A DNA stretch of 64,000 nucleotides, from NCBI RefSeq assembly GCF_947179165.1, contig NC_077239.1, positions 16,110,001 to 16,174,000 on the forward strand, read 5' to 3'. This DNA is from Solanum dulcamara (Eukaryota > Streptophyta > Magnoliopsida > Solanales > Solanaceae). The notes beneath the pieces are model-generated. The model was not told the DNA's origin. It saw only the letters and a program-made list of their open reading frames with translations, and did not search any database. The translations under genes were made by a program, and so were the position numbers. Shown here one piece after another: positions 20,256-31,035 of the stretch. Position 1 is the stretch's first letter; each line of letters opens with the position of its first letter.

Positions 20256-22621
20256 TTGAAGACTGTTAAGGATAAAGATTTACGAAATAAGATTTTTGAT
20301 ACCATTTTTGATGAAGGTTCTAGTAGTAACAAAATAGATGAAAAAACGGAAGATATTATCAGACAACGTGCATATTACTCTATGGCTGATTTAAAGCAAA
20401 CTTTGAACCAAAGAAATTTATTTTCAAAAGATGTTACTACTTCTTATTTACGACAACAAATTAGTATTTTAAATGAAGAAATTACTAATTTGAAAGTCCA
20501 AAACAAAAGTATTGATAAACGAATTTCAAGTCTGGAAGATTCTAGAACTTTTGATTTACTTTTACAGGCTAATAAACCTGATGAAAATAATAAACAAATT
20601 ATGTTAGAACCCAATTTGCAAAATACTGATGATGATTTTTTAAAAGTGATTATGTTTGATACTAATAATGAATATTTACAAAAGTTTAGTATTATTACTT
20701 CACAGAAATTTTATATTAATATTACTTTGCAAATAGCTTATAATTTCCGTAAAGAATTTATTATTTTATTTGATAGTGGTACAGATGTTAATTGTGTGAA
20801 AGAAGGGATTATTCCTTCTAGATATTTTCATAAGACTACTCATTGTTTAAGATCTACTAATGGTAGTAAAATGAAATTACGCTATAAATTACCTGAAGCA
20901 TTTCTAGGTAATAATGGTATCTGTTTACCTCAAAGTTTTATGATTGTTGAGGATATTTCTTGTCCAATTATTTTAGGTGTGCCTTTTATGAATGTTATTT
21001 TTCCTTTGAAATATTGGGACAATAGGAGATTAATTGATACTTATAAGAATAAGGATTTTCAATTAATTTTTATTACTAGACCATTTACAAAAACTATTAA
21101 TCAGATTGTTGATAAATTAGTTTTAAAAAATTAGCAAATCGATTTCATTAAACAAGAAATTTCTTTAATGGAAATAGATGTTATTTTGAAAAATCCTAAA
21201 TTACAGGAAAAGATAGAATTGTTAAAATACCAGTTTATTTTAAATATATGTGGTAACCATCCTAGTGCATTTTGGAATAGGAAAAAACATGTTTTTACTT
21301 TATCATATGAAGATTCTTTTGACGAATTAAATATTCTGACAAAGGCCAGACCTTGTCAAATGAATTCTGATTATTTAGAATTATGCAAAAATGAGATTAA
21401 TAATTTATTGAAAAAGAATTGAATTAGACATTCTAGTTCTGCATGGTCATGTATTGCCTTTTATGTTAATAAGCATGCTGAACAAGAAAGAGGGATTCTC
21501 AGATTAGTTATTAATTATAAGCCTCTTAACAAAGTTTTAAAATGGATTAGATATTTCATTCCCAATAAAAAAGATTTATTAGACAGACTGCATGATGCTA
21601 TTATATTTTTCAAATTTGATTTAAAGTCAGGATATTTGAAAATTCAGATTTCTGAGACTAAGAAATATAAGACTGCTTTTAATATCCCTATGGGTCAGTT
21701 TGAATGGAATGTTATGCCCTTTATATTGAAAAATGCCCCTTCTGAATTCCAAAAAATTATGAATAATATTTTTATTCCTTATACCAATTTTATTATTGTT
21801 TACATTGATGATATTCTTATATTTTCCAAAAATATTGAAACCCATTTTAAACACTTAGAATTGTTTCAAAAAATTGTTATTCAGAATTGTCTAGTTATTT
21901 CTAAACCAAAAATGTTTATTTTCCAAACAAATGTTAGATTCTTAGGTCATAATATTGAAAAAGGTAAGATTAGCCCTATACATAGGAGTATTGAATTTGC
22001 TTCTAAATTTCCTGATGTGTTACTGATAAAACCCAGTTACAAAGATTTTTAGGAAGTTTAAATTATATTTCTCTTTTTGTTAAAGATTTGGCTATGGATA
22101 CTGCTATTTTATATGATAGATTAAAAAAGGTTTCTAAAGCATGGAGTGATTTACATATCAATGTTATTAGAAATATTAAATTGAAAGTTAAAGAATTGCC
22201 TTGTTTAACTTTGGCTAATCCTAATTGGATAAAAACAGTTGAAACAGATGCTTCTGATATTGGTTATGGTGGTATTTTAACCCAGTATTCTCTTATTAAT
22301 AAAAAAGATTTTACTATTCAATTTTATTCTGGTAAATGGAATAATAGCCAAAAGAATTATACTACTGTGGCGAAAGAAATATTAGCTATTATTAAATATG
22401 TTTTAAAATTCCAAACTGGTTTATATAATCAAAAATTTGTTATAAAAACACACTTTCAAGCTGCTAAATTTATGTTTAACAAAGACTGTAAGCATAATGT
22501 TTCAAAACAAATATTTGCAAGGTGGCAAACATTATTAGCCCCTTTTAATTTTGAAATTGAATACAAAAAGGGAATTGACAACAATTTGCCTGATTTTCTT
22601 ACTAGAGAAAATTTGAATTAA
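20256..22621 (+). pseudogene. EPRV-2 pol: upstream coiled-coil segment, protease, RT, RNase H
   Basis: The longest EPRV-2 coding block, 20256-22015 in one frame apart from two stops (TAG 21132-21134 and TGA 21420-21422), then a one-base deletion near 22020 moves RNase H to another frame ending TAA 22621. Order: a coiled-coil-like segment (RQQISILNEEITNLK, about residues 70-100), aspartic protease (ILFDSGTDVNCV near 20765), RT (KFDLKSGY, NAPSEFQ, YIDDILIFS near 21800) and RNase H (ETDASDIGYGG near 22240; DFLTREN end). Ten bases separate it from the next ORF. Catalytic motifs survive, so decay is modest. Typical of solendovirus/florendovirus-type EPRVs; genus not settled. Confidence 0.88.
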
Positions 22622-22630
22622 CTATTTTTA

Positions 22631-24067
22631 ATGAATATGATGCACCCAAATTGGTCCGGGTCCTCAAATCGAGGAAGAGCCCGTGGAGTCCAAAATCAAA
22701 ACAGATTTCAATCTTTGGGCCAGATTTCAGCCTCTAACAGATTAATTGAAGGAATTTCTACTCTAGGAGCGTCGTCTTCAACAGCTGGCAATGCCAGTAT
22801 TCGACCTTCCTTTGAAGATTATCAAAATTACATGAATTTTATCAATGCCGGCAATGCTGGAACTACTTGGGGTAACAATGTTACCATTCAATCCACCTCA
22901 GTTGAGCATCCTACAAATGAAGATTCATTTGCCTCAATTCTTTGCAAAAATGATAAAGAGATTTTTTGCACCAATCCTAAAAAGGAATTGATTTTACGTG
23001 TTGACCCAAAAGATTTTCAATGGAAGACTAATCCATTGGTCGTGATGAAACGTTATTTAAGCAATGCATTATTTCCAATGCAAACTTATAAGACAAGATT
23101 ACATTATGAAATGATTTTAACTACTACAGGGTCTGTGGAGATTACCAACAATAATACTGGTGGGCCCAATAAATCATATTTTACCTATTCTAAGATTATT
23201 ATCAAAAAATTAATTTTGCCAGAAGAATGGGGATTAAATACCCTGAAACATTCCCAATACATTCATCATATTATCAAAACTAGTGTAAATTTTTATTATT
23301 GGGACTATGTAGAAGCTTTTACCAAAACTCTGTATTATGAGAATGATGACCACAAACATTCTTGGTTCATCAAAATTTGTCCTCAGATCTTCAAAGTCAC
23401 CGTAATTCCTACCTGGTTTGTCAAATGATGGTCTTTTTTCGGACCTTCTAATTCTATTTTACCCATATTCTTTTTAGATCAATATACTTTATGGCTAGAG
23501 GCAACCCCAAAGATTTTTGAACTGGAAAGAGAAGACAGACTTTTTCCAGGGACACCATTAATGAATTTCTTTATGAAATTTTCTATTCCCTAGGTTTTCA
23601 AATGGACTGTTGAAATTACTTCTGATTCAGAAAGTATGCCCTGTATTTGTAGATTATTTCATACCAAATTTTGGTCCAAATTAGTACAAAAGGACCAAAA
23701 TGGAAAGCTTTATGGACAAGATCTAATAAATGATATTGGTGAAGCCATAATTAAATATGGTAGATTTGATAAAATCAAGATTCCAGAAGAAGAAAGTCAT
23801 TTGGCCAAAGTGACTAAAAAATTACAGATTAAGAAAGGGGGATTGCTGTCCCAAGAAGAACTTGTTGCTGCTTACATGACACAGGTTAAAAGGGATATTT
23901 AGCAACAAATTGGAACAGATGATGATTCCATGCCAGAAAATTTTGGAGAAGATAATTTTTTTAATGATGCTCAAAGTTTACACAGCACAGCCTCCAGTGA
24001 AATTCCAGATATAATTAAGAAGGCTGAAGAAGAGATTATGCAGTTCAAAAATAAAAAGAAAATTTAA
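22631..24067 (+). pseudogene. EPRV-2 478-codon ORF downstream of pol, three in-frame stops
   Basis: One continuous frame from ATG 22631 to TAA 24065-24067, broken only by TGA 23426-23428, TAG 23591-23593 and TAG 23900-23902. N-terminal 60 residues are low-complexity and Arg/Ser/Asn-rich (SSNRGRARGVQNQN); the core is rich in Trp/Tyr (SVNFYYWDYVEAF, HKHSWFIKICPQIF); the C-terminus is acidic. The position right after pol and before the intergenic region fits florendovirus ORF2 or the last ORF of tobacco vein clearing-type viruses. No enzyme motif seen. The 23591 stop is also in the minus copy, so it predates their separation. Confidence 0.75.
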
Positions 24068-24244
24068 GCGGACTGCACAAGAAAGCGACAGGCAGACAAA
24101 TTTGATGGCATGAATAGTAGATTTCACTATGCCAACAGTTATTTTACTATTAAAACGTTGAAAAACGAATGGTTACTGTAGATTTTTACTATTTGAAACT
24201 TGTACTTTTTGACTTTTGCACATTTTACTGTGCACTTTTTAGAT

Positions 24245-24250
24245 TATAAA
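24245..24250 (+). promoter_or_regulatory. EPRV-2 TATA box
   Basis: TATAAA followed by TGAATGCATTC; conserved in the copy at about 18608 and in the inverted copy near 16045. Confidence 0.65.
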
Positions 24251-24371
24251 TGAATGCATTCTACATTCATTTCGTCGCAGGTTTTGGCTCTACCTTCTCA
24301 CTACTCTCTCTCTCTCTCTACCCTCTCACAACTCTCAACTATTGTAATATAGTTTGTAATATTGTATTATA

Positions 24372-24377
24372 AATAAA
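24372..24377 (+). terminator. EPRV-2 polyadenylation signal
   Basis: AATAAA within TTATAAATAAAAGTTTG, about 125 bases after the TATA box, conserved in the other intergenic copies. Confidence 0.6.
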
Positions 24378-24861
24378 AGTTTGAAGTTTGCTGCAACAAC
24401 CCAAGGAGACTGGTGGCCCTCCAGGTACTTTCTTCTTTCTTTCTTTTATTAATTTTTGTTTAACTTAGACCCATGATGGGCTAAGTATTTAAGTGTTAAA
24501 TAATAACTTACATAGATTGTTAGAATACCAAATGGCAATGACTCTAAAACAAGAGCTTTTCTTTAATGGGTTACGGTTTTAGGCAGGTTAAAGTTAAAAC
24601 AATTTTATATTAAACTAAGCTTAAATCATGGCAATGATAAGCCCTAAAAGGGGTATTCCCGATATTATTAGTGATGGATTAATTGGGTTAAAACCTTGTA
24701 ATTCTGTTGGTAAGTCCTATATGGCTGATGATATCGCTTAGGGATGTTCCCGGTTGGGCTTAAAATGATTGATTCGTGGTTTACATAAAATACATTTGAC
24801 TTTGTAAAATCACCAGATTAAGTAAAAATTTCAAAAAAACCCTAAGGTCCTGCTCAACACG

Positions 24862-24873
24862 TGGTATCAAAGT
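24862..24873 (+). other. EPRV-2 primer-binding site (tRNA-Met)
   Basis: TGGTATCAAAGT, close to the consensus TGGTATCAGAGC. A better copy (TGGTATCAGAGA) is at 19983-19994 and a partial one at 19222-19230. Confidence 0.7.
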
Positions 24874-25003
24874 GTTTTTTGATATTTTGAAGACAGTTAA
24901 GGATAAAGATTTACGAAACAAGATTTTTGATACCATTTTTGATGAAGGTTCTAGTAGTAGCAAAATAGATGAAAAACCGACAGATATTATTAGACAATTG
25001 TCT
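24874..25003 (+). pseudogene. EPRV-2 polyprotein fragment (plus)
   Basis: Matches 20235-20365, the segment before the coiled coil (KTVKDKDLRNKIFDTIFDEG). Joined directly to the PBS, so the normal leader and upstream coding region are missing. It flips to minus-strand sequence at about 25004. Confidence 0.7.
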
Positions 25004-25941
25004 ACAGCATAAATTTTGTAAAGTAGTTCTAATCTTTTCTGCTTCATCAGTCCATCTAGCACAAAAATGTTCAACCATAGTAGTGACTAAAGTATAAACG
25101 GCATTTTAGGAGGTGGTTGTAAAGTATTTCGAATAATCTTTTGTTCCACCTTTTCTTTTTTGTTTGTAAATAAATCAATTTTTTCCTGTAAAATCTTAAT
25201 TTGCTTTAAAGAATTATCAAGATGCTTATGTAAAGACATGATATGTTCACCCAAAATATTCAAATAATAATTAGCATAATTTTTCTGTTTTAACAATAGA
25301 TTAACATGCTCACAATTTACTAAAGCATTTTTATCATTAAATAATTTGGCAAAAGCAGTAAAATTGATTATTTTTTCTTTTTTATAAATTTCAAAAGATT
25401 GCATGGGAGGTAAAGAAGAAATAACGATATCTCCAGTAGATAATCTATATTCATGTTCAATAACAGATAAATATTGTCCTACATATTTAATCATAAACCA
25501 AGGCACAAATGACAATAAAATATTTTTTTTAGCCAAATCAGCATAAAAATCTTCTTTTTGTAAAACACGTACTTGGTTTTCAATAGAAGAAGAAGCAGAA
25601 TCTGAACTAGTTTTAACAGTGTCAGAAGGAGAACCATCATTATCAGAATATAAAAGAATTTTACACAAAGAATCTTTTAATTTATCATCTAAATCTAATA
25701 ATTTAATCTTTTCATGAGTTTTACACTCATTGGCATAATGGTCATACCTACCACATTTATGGCATTTAACATGCTTCTTATAATCTTTTTTACCAACTTT
25801 CTTTTTATACATTTTCCTATATTTTTTAGGAAATTCTTTCAAATTAGTTTTAGATAAATCACGATGCTTAATCCTATTTAGATAAAAACAGTGTTGATTA
25901 CCTTGTGAAAAAGATGATAATTTGTATAATTTGTTACCCAA
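25004..25941 (-). pseudogene. EPRV-2 coat protein region with zinc knuckle (minus)
   Basis: Frame 25941-25087 is open for 284 codons. A basic stretch (KKYRKMYKKKVGKKDYKK, about residues 39-56) leads to a CCHC zinc knuckle (C60, C63, H68, C73 in CHKCGRYDHYANEC), an acidic serine-rich linker, and a C-terminal region with possible coiled coil (LKQIKILQEKIDLF). The basic region plus CX2CX4HX4C knuckle is the hallmark of caulimovirid coat proteins, which bind viral RNA. The apparent ATG is probably internal to a larger polyprotein. At 25086-25004 another coat piece (MVEHFCARW-like, minus) is attached out of order. Confidence 0.78.
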
Positions 25942-26033
25942 TTTTCAGGATTTAACTGTGACTATTATAGATGATGATAAGATTTTTGATATTTTAAAGA
26001 CTGTTATGAATGTATTGGGAATCTTTCAGGGTG
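25942..26033. pseudogene. EPRV-2 terminal scraps
   Basis: About 60 bases of plus coat/polyprotein sequence (GATGATAAGATTTTTGATA, like 20240) are followed by TGTATTGGGAATCTTTCAGG, an inverted piece of the 478-codon ORF (as at 17035). The retrotransposon integrase segment starts next, at about 26034. Confidence 0.65.
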
Positions 26034-27321
26034 AACCGTCGCTAGAGACCGAGATGAGGTTGAGCATGTTCAGCATCACTTGGACGATATAGGTACAACC
26101 CAGCCTCCGATGGGGTCCTATTTGTGTTCCTAGAGTTGGAGACTTTGTTTGACTGATCCTGTAGGAGTCCCATTGTTCTAGATATTCTATCTATCTTGGT
26201 GCAGCAAAGAAGTACCATGATCTGAGGCAGCACTACTAGTGGTGTGGGATAAAGAGAGATATTTCAACTTTTGTGGCTAGGTGCTTGAACTGTCAGCAGG
26301 TGAACTATGAGCAGAAGAGGCCAGGTGGTTTGACCCAACACATACCCATTTCAGAGTGGACGTAGGAGCGGAAAGTTATGAACTTTTTGGTAGGCTTGCA
26401 CATAATCTTTAGAGGTTTGATGCTATTTGGGTTATCCTAGATCGATTGACCAAGTCCACTCATTTTTTTCTAATTCAGACTGCATATAGTTGAGACAGGT
26501 TAGCCCAGATCTACATTTGGGGGATTGTCCATTTGTACGGGGTGATGATGTATATTATTTTAGATCGTGGTACTCAGTTTACCTCTCATTTTGGAGGTCT
26601 ATTTAGAGGAAGTTGGGTACTAGAGTTAAGCTCAGCACAACATTCAACCCACAGACACACTTTCATTTGGAGAAGACTATTCAGGTCCTCAAGGACATGC
26701 AAAAGGCCTGTGTTATTGATTTTGGAGGTCAGTGTGACCAATTCTTGGCTTTGGCAGAGTTTTCATATAATATTCACCAACATTTAAGAGTTCTGATGGC
26801 CCCATTCGATGTGTTATATGGTAGGAGGTGTCGTTCTACTATAGGTTGGTTTGATGTCTTTAAAGTTAGGCCATGGAGAACTGACTTGTTGCGAGATTCT
26901 TTGGATATGTTTGTGTGATTCAGGAGAGCCTTCGTTATTCCCAGAGTAGGTATAAGAGTTATGCTGACCGAATGTTGAGGCCTTCAGAGTTCATGGTTCC
27001 TGATCGAGTGTTGAATATGAAGGGTGTGTTGTGATTCAGGAAGAGGGGCAAGCTTAGCCCCAGGTTCATCAGTCCTTTTGAGATCCTAAAACATGTAGGT
27101 GAGGTGACCTGTGAGATAGTTTTACCTCCAGCTCTTTCGAGTGTTCACCCTGTTTTCCACCTTTTCATTTTGAGACAATATGTTCTAGATGAGTCTCATA
27201 TACTTCAATGGGATTCAGTTTAGTTGGATGAGTCCTTGGATTTCGAGGAGGAGACTATGGTTATTTTGGACAGCTGTGTTTGGAAGTTGAGGACTAAGGA
27301 GATTCCATCAGACCATTTCCA
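26034..27321 (+). pseudogene. Tekay-type integrase remnant, duplication copy 1
   Basis: Ty3/gypsy integrase in decayed form. The zinc-binding region is recognisable as YHDLRQHY near 26213 and CLNCQQ near 26287, the catalytic core as DRLTKSTHF near 26442, a degraded second Asp region (ILDRGTQFTSHF near 26555) and LSTTFNPQTHFHLEKTIQ near 26630 with the Glu retained. The C-terminal part to about 27320 is recognisable (VHPVFHLFILRQ-like). Many stops and frameshifts; longest open piece 26613-26918. The chromodomain and the start of the LTR are missing through a deletion of about 1.16 kb relative to copy 2 (38856-40017). EPRV-2 truncates it on the left. Confidence 0.82.
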
Positions 27322-27840
27322 GAATGCAAGTTTCCATTTCAAACTTAGTAAACCTTCGATTTTGAGAGTATTTCATGACCAAATTCAGTTATTCTCTTTG
27401 GGGGGTATTATAAATTCATGTGGGCAAATCCCGGGATCGTTGAATCTTCCATTTCTCTTGATAATATTTGTTAATTTCTCAAAAAAAAAATTGAACACTT
27501 TTGTTCTTATAGTGATGGGACTATTTGAGGTTGAGTTTTGCTCGAATTGTGGTCGTTTTTGAAGCATGAATCTCTTGAGCTCATTGGGACCTTGTGATAG
27601 ATTTGTTTCTCAATTTCAAGCACGGGTCCCAAGGTCTTATTTCAGCCCATTTGAATTTTGAATTTGTAAATTATAATATGGATATCAATTATTTTAATTT
27701 GATGTTTTCTCTACTAAATTGATAGCGTGGCAATGTTCGAAGGCTCTACATAAAGAAAAATCTTCGGAATAGATGTTAGGGTGTGGTTTGGACCTTATGA
27801 TCAGTTATGGTATCTCTTTTAGATTTGGTTCAAACAGTTT

Positions 27841-27871
<31 letters not shown>

Positions 27872-28319
27872 CATATATATAAGAGTAGTTAGAGCATTTG
27901 GAAGGATTATAGATAATGATTTTAGGATTCCATGATTCTTAGCATTCAAATGGCCATGTCCTCGAATTTTTCTAGTATTTAGCCATCTAGCCTTAGTTTA
28001 GGTTGACTTTTTTGTTTTCTTGACTATTTAGCTCCCTAGAATGCTTTTAGGTGATATGAAACTTAGTCCTTGTGCGTGTTGAACTTTTGAGTTGTTTGGT
28101 TTCCTTGGTGTGGTTATCTTTGGTTTTATCATTGTATATTATACTTGTTGGGCAAGAGGCCTTGAGCTTGGACTGACTGGAGTCCCATATTAGTACCGCT
28201 ATTTTGTGAATTGTGTTTGTCTGCTTTTGGTGTGATACTTATGTGGTGTGGATTGTGGATTTCGTGATGGATTGCATTCATGTGATTTACCTATGTTAAC
28301 TACATGGGCCTATCTTTTG
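27322..28319 (+). mobile_element. LTR-X, copy 1, part before the nested solo LTR
   Basis: Matches 40018-41040 of the complete LTR-X: TTTCCAGAATGCAAGTTTCC onward, a TA-rich microsatellite at 27839-27881, then TTACCTATGTTAACTACATG up to the target site. The first 1 kb of the LTR is deleted. Confidence 0.8.
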
Positions 28320-31035
28320 TGTAACACCCCAAAAATTTCTACGCCAAGACCCGAACCATTTCTCATAGGCATATAGGATTGAACTCGATGAATTCTAGTT
28401 GTATATATAAGTTAACATCAATTACTAAGTACTTGAAGGGTATTAGATATGATTTAGGGTCATAAGGGATTCCTAAAACCAAGCCAAGTCCAAAGAATTC
28501 GTCTTGGCTAATTTTCCGAATGAGTTCGTATAAGGGTCAACTTCAAACGACCATATCTACTGAATATAAAGAACTAGGTGGCCCATGACCTACCAAATTA
28601 AAGGTCATTGATTCTTCTTTCCAACGCCACCAAGATTGCAATTTTTGGAGTTCAGAGTCAAAAGTTATGACCATTTTACCACAAACTATCTCTGCAGAAT
28701 TTCAGGCAAACTAGCCTAAGTAGTTTGGGTGCTGGCGCGTCACGCCAGCTATAGCGCCAGCAGTTTGTTTTGCCTATTTTCCAGATTTTTTGATGAAGGG
28801 CAACTTGGGAATTTTCCCTAAATGTATATACATGAACTTGGGCATATTTGGGAGTCATTTTTTACCCTTTCACCTCTCTAAAGAACCCTAAACTTCATCA
28901 TCTTTTCTCTCAAATAATCCCCTCCCATTTTTCTATCAAACTCAAGGATTCAAGGCTCCTCATTGAAGACCAAGAATTCTCCAAATCTTATTCAAGTTCC
29001 TCCCTAAGGTATGTGAGTTTTCATCCATGGGTTCTTCCACCCATGGAGCCCAAATGTTTTTCTCAACTTTGTATATAAATTCTAAATGATGAAATCTTAT
29101 GGTATTTTACATGATGATTCAAAATGCATATATTATGGTATACTTGAAGCTTATTATGTTTAAATGGATATGTTGACTCTTAATTTCAAGTGATGAGTTT
29201 TTAGGGATTTTCATACTACGATTCCAAATGTATAGATTCTTGAATATTTGAAGTTTACTACCTATATTGACTTATGTTGATTCATATTTGCATGAAATGG
29301 ATAGTTTATCAAGGTACTTATATGAAGGTTTGAAAGTAGTTTTAAAGTGCATATGGTGGGTTATTTTAAGATGTTTGATTTGATGCATTCATATCACTCT
29401 CATGCATACAAGTATTCTTTAAATGTATTTGAAAGTTATATGAAATGAACCCACCTAGTTTTCTTATGTTGAAATGAAGTTGAAATTACAGTTTATGAAG
29501 CAAATGCCTATGTTTAAGGGAGTCTTGTGAAATGAAGTGTCTTTATGAAATGCTTGATTGATGAAAGGGCTTCTTAGTCAAAGTAAGGTTTCAATGTGAA
29601 AGGACAATTCTCACATTAAATCAAATGATATGTTTAAGGTTATGATATGACATGTTTGACCTCCCTATAGGCCGTCAATGCTTTTGAACATTTTTCCAAA
29701 ATAGAAGGTCCGATTAGCATGGTACCTGGAATGCCATCACTGATTGTAGACCTAATTATCTTATAAACCAAGGTTCATTAATAGAACGGTAAATAGAGCA
29801 TGGTAGTCATGATGATATTATAAACCAAAGATTTTAATGAGCTATTCCACCGATGATGATTTGATGTCTAAAGTTATATAAATGCTTATGTTATTATGAT
29901 ACTTAAATGTTATTCTACTGAGAGCTTACCTAGCACCGAGGTGGACAAGAGGCGAATACCCACATCCCAGAACTACGTGCCACCATAGGTATAAAGAAGA
30001 TAGAGCGAATACCCAATCTCTAAGAGGCGAGTACCCGAAGTATCAAGGCTTAGTGGTGAGTACCCAAGTCTAAGAACTAGAGGTGAGTACCCAAGTCTAA
30101 GAACTAGAGGTGAGTACCCGGTTCACACAATAGCTTAGTGGATCCACTTAGGCATGACGGAGTCTACCTTGGCAAGTAGTCTTCCCCTTTCTTCCGGTGT
30201 AGGGTTAACATCAGGACTCCATGTTATGGCTCACATGGTTTATGTCGGTTGATGGTCTCTCTCACAAAGGTACAAGGTCCCTCTTCCAATGTTTAAGATA
30301 TATCATATGAAGTCTACTATGTCTATCACAAGGTAAAGTATGTGCTCTCACAAAACTAATGATTTCTTTCAAAAGGTTTATGGATTACTTATTTACTATT
30401 CATGGTATTTTGCAAGTATATGGTTTCTTATAACGACTCATGACTACCTCTAAAATATTTAAGTTTCTTTTATGAATCATGATGGTTTCTATATTTTATT
30501 GACTAAGCTTCATAACTCCAAATGGTATTTCGAATGAATACAAGGTTCTAATATGGTCCATTATTTCACCTTATTGTATAATGATATATTGCATTGCATA
30601 CTCACATACTTAGTACATTCAAAGTACTAACGCATACTTTTGCCTACATGATATCACCATGTAGGAACTGACGTCACTCCTTGACCTCCTCCTCGTGGCT
30701 AGCTCAAGTTAGTTGAAGATTTCTTGTGGTGAGTTCCCATGTTTCGGGAACGACAACCTTTTTATTCTAAGCTTGTGTTATGTAGAATAGTAAGACTTTT
30801 ATTAAGGCATTTCTTGACACTTATATTGAGGGTGAGCTAGGGATATGTCTTAGCCCCCGCCAAGTCTATTAGTAGAGGTATGTTTGGACACAAATGGAAA
30901 AATGTTTTTATTTCCGCTTATTATTATTTACTGTTACCAATGAAATGCTTAATGATTGCTAAGAGGCTTGGGTGAGGTACCTCCGGGTGTCTCATTCGCC
31001 GTGTCACGTCTAGGCCCTAGGCTTGGGTCGTGACA
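28320..31035 (+). mobile_element. Solo LTR-B (2716 bp) with perfect 5-bp target duplication
   Basis: Starts TGTAACACCCC and ends GGGTCGTGACA. It is flanked by TTTTG at 28315-28319 and 31036-31040, and the paralogous site at about 41039-41044 is empty. No internal domain, so an LTR-LTR recombination product. It carries one GGCGCGTCACGCC palindrome unit (28730-28771) before a TATA-like stretch (near 28823), then a leader. No genes. Confidence 0.93.
29936..30122 (+). repeat. GAGTACCC minisatellite in LTR-B
   Basis: Five or more units of about 25-30 bases built on AGAGGTGAGTACCCAAGTCT, nearly identical in the last two or three units and diverged toward the left. Lies in the 3' half of the LTR. 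Confidence 0.8.

Larger units (their letters stand above)
24068..24861 (+). promoter_or_regulatory. EPRV-2 intergenic region: promoter, R region and leader
   Basis: Spacer, TATAAA at 24245-24250, an imperfect inverted repeat over the start region (TGAATGCATTCTACATTCA), a CT-rich tract, AATAAA at 24372-24377 about 125 bases downstream, then a 480-base leader ending at the PBS. A TATA-to-poly(A) distance this short is usual for the terminal repeat of pararetroviral RNA. Three copies of this region exist (15525, 18413, here). Confidence 0.8.

Noticed and set aside
29936..30122. CRISPR-like direct repeats
   Set aside because: Units are contiguous with no unique spacers, in a eukaryotic LTR; this is a minisatellite.
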